Positions 44,301 through 53,100 of a DNA stretch of 64,000 bases are shown one piece after another (within the stretch, counting starts at the first letter, position 1; each line of letters begins with the position of its first letter). The position numbers and the translations under genes are program-made. The notes under the pieces are model-generated. The model was not told the DNA's origin and ran no database searches. It saw only the letters and a program-made list of their open reading frames with translations. The stretch is from Anaerolineales bacterium (lineage in GTDB: Bacteria; Chloroflexota; Anaerolineae; JAAEKA01), in NCBI GenBank assembly GCA_020634615.1, contig JACKBI010000016.1, positions 1-64,000 of the forward strand, read 5' to 3'.

Positions 44301-45649
44301 TGCTGCTCAAGATTCACGATAGACCGCGGCCACTCGCGGCTGGTGAGCAAAACGCAGCTTTGATGCTCACGCCGTCCCAGTTGTTCGATCAACTGTCCGT
44401 AATCCTGATAGCCGGCACGCATCCGCCCCACTTTATCCGGCTCAAGAATGGTCTCCATGTTGTCAAGAACCAGCAAACACCGCCGCTCGCGCAGCAGACG
44501 CAACAAAAGGGCCAGTTGCTCGTCCAGAGTAGCAGGCATCTCCTGTAGCGGTCGCTCTGACAATCCCTCGATGAAGAACCACAGCACTTCCTCCAGCGGC
44601 GGCGCGTTGAGCAGGGATCGCCACAGCACGGCATCGTACTGGTCGGACAAGACACGCACGGTGTGAGCAACCAGCGTCGATTTGCCGACGCCACCCATGC
44701 CCAGCACAGCCACAAGCTGGCAGCGGTCGTCGATCAACCAGCGCGTCAGTTGCCTCGTTTCGGCATCGCGGCCATGGAACGGACCGACCAGGGGCACGTC
44801 GCTCCAGTGGGCATGGTGCGTCGTGCTGGTACCGGCGGCAACGCTGGGCGCGCTGATTTCGGCAAAGACCCCGGCGGCAATCTCCTGCACCAGTGCAGCC
44901 GTGTGATCCTCCGGCTCGATACCCAGTTCCTCCCAAAGCAACCTGCGCAGTCCCTCATACTGCGTTACTGCCTGATCGACCATCCCTTGCCGCGCCAGCA
45001 GACGCATGATCAATCGGTGGGTTCGCTCCTGAAACGGATCAAGCACCAGCAGGCGCACCGCAATAGCATGCGCCTGCGCGTGATTGTGCTGCGCTTCGAG
45101 GACAATCGCCAGATCGGTCAACGCATGCAGAGCCAGCTGATTGAGGTACTCGCGTCGCAGCAACAACCATTCTTCGAAAGGCGTCGCGTCAGGCAGATCC
45201 AGACCGTGCAACAGATCACCGTGATACAGACTGGCGGCCGTGGTCAGGTTGGCCAGGCACTCGTCGCAGCTCGCCAGCAGGTCATGGTCGTGGCCCGCAA
45301 CGTCGTCCAGAAGCGACTGGAACGTCAGCGCGTCCACCGACGCGTGTGCGCGGCGAAAGCTCAGGTCGTGGCGGTTGACCACGAGAATCTGGTCGCTTGC
45401 CCCCGCAGCTGCCTGGTCCAGCGCCTTGCGCAGCCGATGAAGCGTGTTGCGCAAGTTATCGCGTGCCCGGCGTTCGCTGGACAGCGGCCAGAACAGGCCA
45501 GCCAGTGCGCTGCGCGTGTGGGAACGATGTGACTCCAGTGCAAGGTAAGCCAGCAACGCGCGCGATTTGTCGGTTGGGAAGTCGATTACCCGCCGGCCAT
45601 CAATCCTGATCGACAGTTCCCCAAGCAGGGTTAGCTCAATAGTCGTCAT
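41360..45649 (-). CDS. Second AfsR/SARP-like regulator: wHTH-BTAD-STAND ATPase-14 WD40
   Basis: A 1429-residue paralogue of the next protein downstream, with identical order: winged helix (ELTLLGELSIRIDGRRVIDFPTDKSRALLAYLALE), BTAD (SLYHGDLLHGLDLPDATPFEEWLLLRREYL), P-loop GMGGVGKST near residues 315-325, Walker B CLLVLDNMET, pentapeptide-like bridge (GFDFSQLSVWQAYLQTIDLKGVNF) and fourteen WD40 repeats from about residue 743. The tail PYEGMTITGATGLSETQHSVLQSLGAID matches its paralogue. The WD40 loops differ more than the DNA-binding domain, which suggests different ligands but perhaps similar operators. No ribosome site precedes ATG 45649; a candidate extended -10 (TACAAT) is at 45696-45701. 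The 117-bp gap to its paralogue holds a GTCCTG/CAGGAC hairpin (41279-41298). Confidence 0.92.
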   Translation of the reverse strand: MTTIELTLLGELSIRIDGRRVIDFPTDKSRALLAYLALESHRSHTRSALAGLFWPLSSERRARDNLRNTLHRLRKALDQAAAGASDQILVVNRHDLSFRRAHASVDALTFQSLLDDVAGHDHDLLASCDECLANLTTAASLYHGDLLHGLDLPDATPFEEWLLLRREYLNQLALHALTDLAIVLEAQHNHAQAHAIAVRLLVLDPFQERTHRLIMRLLARQGMVDQAVTQYEGLRRLLWEELGIEPEDHTAALVQEIAAGVFAEISAPSVAAGTSTTHHAHWSDVPLVGPFHGRDAETRQLTRWLIDDRCQLVAVLGMGGVGKSTLVAHTVRVLSDQYDAVLWRSLLNAPPLEEVLWFFIEGLSERPLQEMPATLDEQLALLLRLLRERRCLLVLDNMETILEPDKVGRMRAGYQDYGQLIEQLGRREHQSCVLLTSREWPRSIVNLEQQNSHVRSLSLDGLDIPAGQGLLRDHGLHVEEPLAARLVQTYSGNPLALNLVAQTIHDLYLGDATVFLADEAPIFDDIRDVLEQQISRLTPLETDILHWLAAAREAVTPQRLKQSVLGLAGQRELLESLHGLQRRSLLERTEGGYGLQNVITEYLTDRLISLACSEIQSGRLNHLNRVALLHSEAPEYVRQSQIRILLDPIARRMRINSSRRVIADRCKVLLDDLRRDNPRAPGYAAGNILNLLVTLGVDLQGFDFSQLSVWQAYLQTIDLKGVNFDQADLSHTVFTDTLNSIWRVAFRPDGRSVAAGTAAGRIRTWDAATGQPLAAWPAHDNTVYGLTYSPDGRTLASGGSDGLVKLWDVEDGRLLHVLAGHDAAVQQIAFRPGTVRDSPDRYLASASEDRSLRLWNLSTGATTCIFQGHTDFVLSVAFSPDGRLMASCGRDGTVRLWDVSLTFASDNTDVPVITAARVLDGHAGWVTHVAFSLDGATLVSASEDGTVRLWHIAGDDASPWRGSIAGIETLEAHQGGVQTLAISPDGHTLATGGNDHTVRLWNLHTRRERSILRGHTNWVRSVAFSPDGQHLVSGSWDHSLRLWNARSGQALLTLQGYSPLVFGVAFSPDGRRLASASSDQTVREWDVALPFTGATSTGPVCHVYRGHGDWVWRVAYSPRLAGEQSDWLASAGFDGTVRLWHGGALQARHILSEHRSALQAVAFGPRAIGNGASGDQWRDLLATAGVDGRVVIWKVPFGGPLSAPKILHRLDAHSNWCLSVAFSPDGRFLASSGADHRIVVWDVRTGEALKTLLGHDYGVQQVTYSPDGALLASAGWDRSVRLWDLATGQVRFELSGHTDLAQGVAFSPDGALLASCGYDRTIRLWNVASGQALDVLHGHRGWVFEVAFSPVRSVHTGNYLLASGSADHTIKLWDASEGQCLQTWLIPGPYEGMTITGATGLSETQHSVLQSLGAIDRGRPQISTDASIT

Positions 45650-45695
45650 GGTTGTAGATCACGGAACAAACTGAGAATTTATTTGGGCCGGTGAC

Positions 45696-45704
45696 ATTGT
45701 ACCA
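45696..45704 (-). promoter_or_regulatory. Extended -10 element of the 45.6-kb regulator gene
   Basis: TGGTACAAT on the minus strand has TG one base before TACAAT (45696-45701). No good -35 is present. The start would be near 45689, about 40 bases before ATG 45649. It is divergent from the promoter at 45771-45804. Confidence 0.4.
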
Positions 45705-45770
45705 TGATTCGCGGCGATTGCAGCGCGGATCTCCGGAATCTTCACGCAACTCATGCGCTGACACGCGAGC

Positions 45771-45804
45771 TTGATGCGATCTTGATACGGTCAAGTGGTA
45801 GGAT
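45771..45804 (+). promoter_or_regulatory. SARP-type direct-repeat operator and -10 of the peptidase lipoprotein gene
   Basis: TTGATGCGATC (45771-45781) is followed without a gap by TTGATACGGTC (45782-45792): two direct repeats with an 11-bp period, or heptamers TTGAT-G/A-C spaced by four. Six bases later comes TAGGAT (45799-45804) as -10. There is no separate -35; the repeats take its place. The same arrangement, base for base in the second repeat and in spacing, recurs at 49772-49805. SARP/BTAD activators are known to bind such 11-bp-period repeats. Confidence 0.65.
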
Positions 45805-46006
45805 GACCGTCAACAGCGTATGAAAGCTGCCGGCGGTGGTCGAGACTTGCCTGGCTCCACGATGAATCTAACGTCGTTCGCGGCGGAAACCTGCTTTGAG
45901 CTGGACAGACAGGAAGCAAGCCTTCCGAACCAGCCGTTGGATGAGGCCTAAATTACCCAATCGCTACGTGATGGTGGCGATTGCAAACCGAGGAACAGGT
46001 GATGAG

Positions 46007-47950
46007 ATGCGGACGAAACCAACTATCCTGATCGTTTTTGTATTGGTCATGCTGCTGGCTGCGGCCTGCTATCCGCCGGCAGGCCCCAGTCAGCTCGCGA
46101 ACCCGGCCACGCAATACTGTCTGGACAACGGCGGTCATACCCGGCCGCGCGGCCAGCAAGGAGACGGGCCGTCGGGTCTGTGCGTCTTCCCCGACGACAG
46201 CGTGTGCGACGAATGGGCCTTCTTCCGCGGCGAGTGCGGGCCGGCTTCGCAGCCAGTGGACGAAACCCAGCAGGACGCCAGCGCCGCCGCTGAGATGAAC
46301 GCAGCTATGCCCTCAATCGACGAAGAAGTGGATGCCTTTCTCATTGCCCGGCTCGATGAAACGTTCATCCCGGACACGTCCGCGCTGGTTGAAATCCAGA
46401 CCTACCGCGACGATTCCCCTGACAGCGAAGCGCGCGTCGTTGCCAATCTGCAGCGCATCCGCGAAACGCTGGGCGCGCGCGTCGAGACCTTCAACGCAGG
46501 TCAGGAGACGCTGCGACTCGAGCCGTTTGAGTGGCAGGAGGAGATCGACGGCGTTTCGCGCTGGGTTTTCGGCTTCCGGCTTGGCGACGGCCCGCGCAAG
46601 TTCTCCATCCTGACCCACATGGACACCGTGCCGCCAGGCGATGATGACTGGAAGCCGTTTGAGCCGCGCGTTGAGGTCAGGGACTATCGCGGCGGGCAGC
46701 AGCCTTTCCTGATCGGCCGCGGCACGGTAGACGACAAGGGTCCGGGCATCCTCGCATTGAGCGTGCTCGAAGCCGCTGCTGAGCGTTTCGACGGCACGGA
46801 CGCCCTGGACGGCTGGACGCTGGAGGTCTCTTTCGACACGGCCGAGGAGACCGACATGAACATGCCTTACTACCTGGACGCCGTCGGTGCGCCGGAACTC
46901 GGCATCGTGCTGGATGCGTTCTGGTGCGTCCGCGCGGAGAAAGGCATCGAGCGGCCGATCTTCAGCATACCGCTCGGCGACAGCGCGGCGGGTAACCTGT
47001 GGATTGCAGATCTCAGAACGCCGGCAAGCGCGACCAACCAGATTCCCGATCAAGCCACGGCGCGTATCGAAGGATCAGATCCGGTCGCGCTGGATGAGTT
47101 AGCCGCGAGTGTCGAGGAGATGTACGCGGCCTATGGGTTCGACGATCCCGAGTACCACCGGGCGCCGCTGCAGGTTGCCAGGGTCGATGCGGGACTGGTG
47201 CTGACAACCACCGTCGAAGGTGCGCAACACGGCTCGGCGCCTGGGGAGAACCGGACAGATGGCGCCAATCCGCTGGTGTCGTTGGCCAATTTCCTGGCCG
47301 GCCTGGTAGACAATGGCACGCTGGCGTCCAACGGCTACGGACGCATGGCCCAGTTCATCGAGTGGGGCTGGGGCACGCAGGTCTTTGGCGAGAAGCATCC
47401 CGAGCTGCTGAAGCGCTTCGATCAGGTCTTTGTCGAGGGCAACGGCACCAGCTACGCGCTGACGCGCCTGACACCATCTGACGACGGACAAACGCTGAAC
47501 CTTGCCATCGACATTCGCTACGCGCTGGGCCATCACGACATGCCCTACACCGGCGTGACACCCGGCTTGTTGCCCGGCAAAAGCATCTTCCCCGCCGTCT
47601 TCGACGAACTGGTAGCCCGTTACAACGAGTTAGCTCCTGACGCAGGGCTGACCTACACGACCGTTACACCCTACGCGCCGGATGTGACCGACCCGAGTGG
47701 CCCGCAGTTCCAAACCATCAGCAAGGGGTTCGAGGAAGTCATGGGCGTTGCCTGCCCGCAGATCGCTACGGGCGGCGGCACCGACGCCAAGGGCTTCCCA
47801 TCGCTGGTGGCAGCCGGCGCTCTCTTCTCCGCCGACCTCGGACCGCCGATCAACTTCCACGGCCTAAGCGAGGGCGCGCCCATCGACGATCTGCACAACA
47901 GCGCGCTCATTCTTTACCACATCCTGCTGCAGCAAGTCAGCGGAAATTGA
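46007..47950 (+). CDS. DUF333-M20 peptidase lipoprotein
   Basis: A 647-residue exported lipoprotein with signal peptide and lipobox LLAAAC (Cys near residue 18). Residues about 28-75 match DUF333 (ATQYCLDNGG..LCVFPDDSVCDEWAFFRGEC), a small Cys-containing module seen in putative haemolysins. An M20-type metallopeptidase follows: His/Asp in ILTHMDTVPPGDD (about 200-212), metal Asp in GRGTVDDKGPG, EE pair in DTAEETDMN, distal GGGTDAKGFP and a C-terminal His in NFHGLSEGAP. Dipeptidase/Sapep-like enzymes have this pattern. ATG 46007 is chosen because the signal peptide starts there. The SARP-type element lies about 200 bp upstream, so the leader is long. Substrate unknown. Confidence 0.87.
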   Translation: MRTKPTILIVFVLVMLLAAACYPPAGPSQLANPATQYCLDNGGHTRPRGQQGDGPSGLCVFPDDSVCDEWAFFRGECGPASQPVDETQQDASAAAEMNAAMPSIDEEVDAFLIARLDETFIPDTSALVEIQTYRDDSPDSEARVVANLQRIRETLGARVETFNAGQETLRLEPFEWQEEIDGVSRWVFGFRLGDGPRKFSILTHMDTVPPGDDDWKPFEPRVEVRDYRGGQQPFLIGRGTVDDKGPGILALSVLEAAAERFDGTDALDGWTLEVSFDTAEETDMNMPYYLDAVGAPELGIVLDAFWCVRAEKGIERPIFSIPLGDSAAGNLWIADLRTPASATNQIPDQATARIEGSDPVALDELAASVEEMYAAYGFDDPEYHRAPLQVARVDAGLVLTTTVEGAQHGSAPGENRTDGANPLVSLANFLAGLVDNGTLASNGYGRMAQFIEWGWGTQVFGEKHPELLKRFDQVFVEGNGTSYALTRLTPSDDGQTLNLAIDIRYALGHHDMPYTGVTPGLLPGKSIFPAVFDELVARYNELAPDAGLTYTTVTPYAPDVTDPSGPQFQTISKGFEEVMGVACPQIATGGGTDAKGFPSLVAAGALFSADLGPPINFHGLSEGAPIDDLHNSALILYHILLQQVSGN

Positions 47951-47972
47951 GACGTCGGACGTTAAGAGACTG

Positions 47973-48033
47973 ACCAAAAAAGTCCTGGATGGACTACGGA
48001 AGTCGACGGCCAGAATCGTCGACTTCCGTAGTC
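47973..48033. repeat. Dispersed inverted-repeat element, variant copy with paired substitutions
   Basis: Perfect 17-bp arms at 47992-48008 (GACTACGGAAGTCGACG) and 48017-48033. Relative to the copy at 22764, two positions differ and both changes are matched in the opposite arm, so pairing is kept. TAAGAGACTG at 47973-47982 is shared with 22746-22755. Confidence 0.75.
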
Positions 48034-48093
48034 TGATTGAATGGCCTGTCGATCGGGCTCTGAGAAGTGGCCGCTCGCGTCACGGAGAAGACT

Positions 48094-49761
48094 ATGCGCA
48101 AGAAACAAAAACGTGGACTGTGGTTGGCCCCGATCGTGTTGGTGCTTGCGCTGGCAGCGCCGGCCAGCGCGGCGCTGCTTCCCGCCTATCTCGCGGGACC
48201 TGACATGCTCGCGCCGGGCCGCGAAATCAACGTGCTGGAGTGGGAGCTGGTGCAGAACAGTCCCGATGTCTTCTGGTACACACTCAACTTTCCAACGCCT
48301 GACATCGGCTATGCGCTGGGCGGGCCAGACTGGAACGTCAATAACGGCGAAGGACCAAGCTACCTTGGGAAGACCACCGACGGCGGCCAAACCTGGACGG
48401 TCACACAGTTGCCCGGCACCAACCGCTTTGCCCGCGGTCTTGCATGCAGCGACGCCGCTTCGTGCTGGATCGCCGGCGCCGGCACGCCGCGCATCATTCG
48501 CACTACCGACGGCGGCGCCACATGGACACCGGGCGTGATCGACGCCGACTGGACCGGCTGGCTCTGGTCGGCGGGCTGGACCGGCATCGGCGAGACAGCA
48601 TTGGCCGGCACCAGCGGCTATGCGAACCAGCCCGGCCGCCGCGCCAATTTCCTGCGTAGCAGCGACGGCATCACCTTCACAGCGGAGATCGCCAACGATC
48701 CGCTGCAAGTCGAAGTCTACGATTTCTCGTGCCCGACGCCGGGCGTCTGCTACGCGGCGGCCCAGGCCACAGCCTTCTACTCCGCCGACAACGGCGACAC
48801 CTGGACACGCAAAGCCGCGCCTGCCGCACGGTTCTACGGCGTCTGGTGCACCGACGACGACACATGCTGGCTGGTCGGGGGCAGCGAGACAGACACCACC
48901 GACGGTGTGATTCATATTTATCGCAGCCTCGATGGCGGCGATACGTGGGAGCCGGCCAATGCACCGCCGATCAGCGGCCACCGGCCGCGCCTGCTCAACG
49001 TGCAGATGTTGGATGCGACGCAAGGTTTTGCCGGCGGCTGCATCGACGCGCCCGATGAATTGACCGAGGAGTGCCAGGGCGGCGGGCTGCTGATGCGCAC
49101 CACAGACGGGTTTTCGTGGCATCAGGTCACGTCGCCTACCGATGCGGACATCACCGACCTCTGGGTGCACAGCATGAGCGACGTCATTCTGGTCGATCAC
49201 ACCGGCCACATCTGGCGCGGCACCAGCACGGCAACTGCCACGCCAACGGTCACACAAACACCGACGATGACACCCACGCCAACCAACACGTCAACCAGCA
49301 CGCCGACAGCCACTGCCACAGCGACACACACCGCAACGCCTACCGCAACCCCGCCGCACGGCCTGGTGACCGGCCTGGCGTTTTACGACGAGAACGGCAA
49401 CCTCCTGCCAGACGAAGGCGAGCCGGGATTGCCTGGCGCGGTGATTGCACTTAGACGCGGCACCAACGTGGCAACACAAACCACTGGCAGCACCGGCCAA
49501 TTTACTTTTGCCGCCGTCGAGCCGGGCTACTACACCGTACTGGAACAGGCAGCGCCGCCAGGTTACGCGCCCAGTCCCAATCAGATGACGATCCTCGTGG
49601 CGGCCAACGTTACCGTGAACGTGGCGTTTCCACATGATCTGCTGCCTACGGCCACGGCAACGGCAACGGCGACGCCAACCGCAACCGCTACACCGACACA
49701 GGTCGCCTGCCACTGCACGTATCTGCCGTCGACGCCGCTCAATTTCACCGAATTACGATAA
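48094..49761 (+). CDS. Secreted BNR-propeller protein with SdrD_B-like domain
   Basis: A 555-residue exported protein. An N-terminal basic stretch and hydrophobic core (KKQKRGLWLAPIVLVLALAAPASAALL) form a signal peptide. Residues about 45-375 are a Ycf48/sialidase-like beta-propeller with repeated Asp-box-like motifs (KTTDGGQTWTV, RTTDGGATWTPG, YSADNGDTWTR, RSLDGGDTWEPA). A T/P-rich linker (TATPTVTQTPTMTPTPTNTS) leads to a B-type repeat domain, GLVTGLAFYDENGNLLPDEGEPGLPGAVIALRRG.., similar to SdrD_B/prealbumin-like folds. A second T/A/P linker and a Cys-containing tail (CHCTYLPSTPLNFTELR) follow. ATG 48094 has GGAG 7 bases upstream. Probably a cell-surface protein; ligand unknown. Confidence 0.85.
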   Translation: MRKKQKRGLWLAPIVLVLALAAPASAALLPAYLAGPDMLAPGREINVLEWELVQNSPDVFWYTLNFPTPDIGYALGGPDWNVNNGEGPSYLGKTTDGGQTWTVTQLPGTNRFARGLACSDAASCWIAGAGTPRIIRTTDGGATWTPGVIDADWTGWLWSAGWTGIGETALAGTSGYANQPGRRANFLRSSDGITFTAEIANDPLQVEVYDFSCPTPGVCYAAAQATAFYSADNGDTWTRKAAPAARFYGVWCTDDDTCWLVGGSETDTTDGVIHIYRSLDGGDTWEPANAPPISGHRPRLLNVQMLDATQGFAGGCIDAPDELTEECQGGGLLMRTTDGFSWHQVTSPTDADITDLWVHSMSDVILVDHTGHIWRGTSTATATPTVTQTPTMTPTPTNTSTSTPTATATATHTATPTATPPHGLVTGLAFYDENGNLLPDEGEPGLPGAVIALRRGTNVATQTTGSTGQFTFAAVEPGYYTVLEQAAPPGYAPSPNQMTILVAANVTVNVAFPHDLLPTATATATATPTATATPTQVACHCTYLPSTPLNFTELR

Positions 49762-49771
49762 GCAGTCCAAT

Positions 49772-49805
49772 CTGATGCGATCTTGATACGGTCAATTGAT
49801 ATGCT
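49772..49805 (+). promoter_or_regulatory. SARP-type direct-repeat operator and -10 of the small protein/giant operon
   Basis: CTGATGCGATC (49772-49782) and TTGATACGGTC (49783-49793) are direct repeats on an 11-bp period. Six bases on is TATGCT (49800-49805) as -10. Of the 22 repeat bases, 21 are identical to those at 45771-45792, and the distance to the -10 is the same, although the surrounding sequence is unrelated. Confidence 0.65.
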
Positions 49806-49859
49806 GTGCCTCGCAACCTGGGAATTGACATCTCACCCTTGAATATTGGAGTTCGATAC

Positions 49860-50105
49860 ATGAAAAAGAACGTGCAGCAGCAACCAGACGGCTCGTACGT
49901 GGCATTTATGGTGCGGATGTGGAGAGACTCCGCCAGATCGCAATGGCGAGCATCGGCCCAGTCGGTGCACACGGGAGAAGTCGTGCGCTTTGCCAGTGTA
50001 CCGATGCTGCTCCATTATTTGCATTCTCACGTCGCCCATGGCGCAACGAAGGACGACCCGGAACTCGAAGCAGCCGCCACTGAGGTGGAAACAGAAGAAG
50101 ATTGA
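49860..50105 (+). CDS. Small conserved-looking protein, 81 aa
   Basis: ATG 49860 follows GGAG at normal distance. The product has a beta-rich centre (GSYVAFMVRMWRDSARSQWRASAQSVHTGEVVRFASVPMLLHYLHSHV) and a strongly acidic tail (EAAATEVETEED). Small proteins with the pattern F-x-V-R-x-W-R-x5-9-W-R-A-S-x-Q-x3-T-G-E, followed by an F-x-x-x-x-x-L helix, are, from memory, common in Chloroflexota, with no known function. It is the first gene after the 49.78-kb SARP-type promoter and lies 92 bp before the giant surface protein, so the two are probably cotranscribed. Confidence 0.7.
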   Translation: MKKNVQQQPDGSYVAFMVRMWRDSARSQWRASAQSVHTGEVVRFASVPMLLHYLHSHVAHGATKDDPELEAAATEVETEED

Positions 50106-50197
50106 GACAAGGATTGTGCTGCGATCGGCCACCGGGATCGACGCGCAGGCAGTCGAAGTTTGGTGATAACGAGCGACCTTTGGTTGGAGTACCTCCT

Positions 50198-53100
50198 GTG
50201 AATCGAAAACATACAAGCATCGTATTGATTGTTGCCACGGTCCTGATCGGCTGCGCAGCGTTTGCTTTTCGTCTGCCTGCCGAGGCCGGCGAGCCTTCGC
50301 CAGCAGCCGCGGTACAGGCAACGTTGGACGCGGTCCGCAACGCCAAGTCGCACCGTTTCAGCGCCGAGGTCCATCAGCAGGTAAGGCCGATCAACGTGCC
50401 CACTGCCGGCGACATACCCGGACTGACGATTCAACTGGACGGCGAGGTGGCCGAGCCGGGACATGCCCGCCTGCACTGGTCGCTCTCCGACGACACCAGC
50501 GGCTTGCCGACCGACACGGAGGTATTGCTGATCGGCGACGAAGCCTACATCAAAAACGATGGAAGCTGGCGCAAGGTTGCTTATCCGCTGGGCGTGGCCG
50601 CACCGGCCGCCGATGCCGTGTCGCTGCTGGACGCCGTAACGGACGTGCAGCGCCTGCCCGATGTAGAGAGCGCGGCCGGCGTCTCGCGTCATTACAGCTT
50701 TGCGATTGACAGTGACCGCTATGCAACCATGATGCGCACGCGCCTCGAAACGCTGCTTACCCAGGATACCGGCTACGACGTGAGTATCCGATCCGACGCG
50801 TCGCAGCGCTACTGGAACGTAGGCGGCGCCGGTGAGTTATGGGTCGGCGAGGACGGCCTGCCTCAGCGCGTGACTTTCGACCTCGCATTGCCGGAAGTAA
50901 CCAGCGGCTTTGACGCCAGCCTGCAGATGCAGGTCGATTTCCGCGATTTTGGTGAGCCGATCGCGCCGGTCGAGGCGCCCGGGCTGGATGGCACCGGTGG
51001 CCCGGCGCAGGCGACAACCATTTCTGAGGGCGCGCTCGCTGCGGCGCTTCCACAACAACTTGTGCTTCCAGTGATTTTAGCCGCCCTGCTCCTTGCTCTC
51101 GCCGCCCTGGCCGCGGTCGTGATCCGCCGCCGAGCCGGCTACGTCGCGGTCGCGATCGGCATGACCGTGGTTTTTGTGTTCGGCCCATTGCTGCAAACCG
51201 GCGCGGCGGCGAGGTCGCTGGATCGCCTGGCAGCGCAGCAGGAGCCGCCTCTGCCGGTTGATCAGGCTGCCAGATTGTCTGCCCTGGACCCGGCGCAGCT
51301 TCAGGCAGCGGCGGCTAAGCTGGCTCAACCTGACGCGGTGACTGCCGACGTCAGCGACTGTTCCATCATCCCCGGCGGGCTGCCGGCCACCGATGACCAG
51401 GACCAGGACGGCATGGACAACCTGACCGAAAGCTGCCTGGGCACCGACTACAACCACGCCGACAGCGACGGCGACACCATCACCGACACGCTGGAGTTGC
51501 AAGGATTCACGCTGAACAATACGACGTGGACCACCAACCCCAAGATGCGCGATTCCAACCTGGACGGAATGGATGACGTGGCCGAGTGGAACCCCAATTG
51601 GACCACCCAGGACGCCAGCACGCTGGACCCCGACGGTGACGGCATCCCCAACCCATGGGACGACGACAACGACGGCGACGGCATTGTCGACTCGCTGGAC
51701 AACTCGCCATTTACCGTTCTGCCCTACAAATCGTCCTACGAGCTGAAGATCACCAAGCCGACCTCGACGCTTCATCAGAACACCTACGTCTACGTGGATT
51801 TGCTGGTGCAGCCGCAAGACGCATCGCATCTGCGCTACAACACGACGCCGCTCGATTGGCCCTCCGACGACAAGGGACAGATCCAGGACCTTAACAACTC
51901 GGCGGACGACGTCACCCTGTTTCCCATGGTCCAGTTCAACACCACGACTCCACCGAGCCTGACCACGGAATACGGCTATCTCGTCAGCGGACCGGACGGC
52001 AGCGGGGTGTATCAGGTGATGGCGCCGCTCACCGCCGTCGGCGCCAACGGCGCCATCGACGCCTTCCGGGCACACATGGGATTTACCGCCAATGAGACCG
52101 CGCTGGGCATGGACCTGACCAACGTCAAAGTCGGCTGGCTCGCGCAGACCAAGACCGACCAGCAGACGACAAAGGCCGTCTTCCACCGGATCTACGGCAA
52201 CTTCGGCTACTGGACCAACGAGACGTCGATCACCACCACCGACGAAGTGGCCGCCTCCTATTACGAGCCGTCGATCCGCGTGGCAGGGCTGAGCGTCACT
52301 GAGAGCGAGGATGTCGAGGTCGCCCTGCTCGGGGCGCCCAACGCCCCCGAAACCAGCACCACGACCGACGACGAGGGCACGGTGATGTCCAATCTGATGG
52401 CAGGCTTGAACTCGAGCTACCTTTACAACGTGCAGCCCGACCTGCCTACCATCGTGAACCGATTTTCCAGCGCCAGCACGCCGGCAAGCGAGACCTGGGG
52501 AATCACGCCGCCGCTGGCCACCACCTATAACACCTATGCTCACCGGGAACAGGCGCTGGCCACCACGACCATGACCACCACGGTGGACTTTCTAAGCGCC
52601 AACTACAGCCACAGCCGCACCCCGATGGTGGCGCTGGGCTACCAGGAGACCACCGGCGCGCTGGGCCTGGAGAGCGGCAGCGTGTCCACGTCCGGCAGCA
52701 AGATCACCGTGGATCTGTCTGGCAACACCCTCTCGACCATGCGCCAGATCGAGATCACGCAGTACCAGTGGCAGTCGGGATCCCAGAGCTGGACCGCCCT
52801 GTCCATGGATCAGGCGCTGGCTGAGCTGGCCAATCGCTATCCCAACCAGGAGCAGCAGTCTACCAAGACCACGGTCGATTACCTGGTGCTGCACTACTAC
52901 GCCGGACTGGTGAACTACGTCGAACGCAACGGCGTCGTGCTGGTCGGCGCACAGGCCGACGATCAGGCGATCTTCGACTGGCTGGACCAGCCGCAGCAGG
53001 TGTCGCTGCCGGGCTATGTCGACAGCACTTTCCAGCTCAGCCAGCTCGAGTCGCTGAGCAGCACCTATGGCGACGCGCGCGGCTGGCAGGTCTGGCAGGA

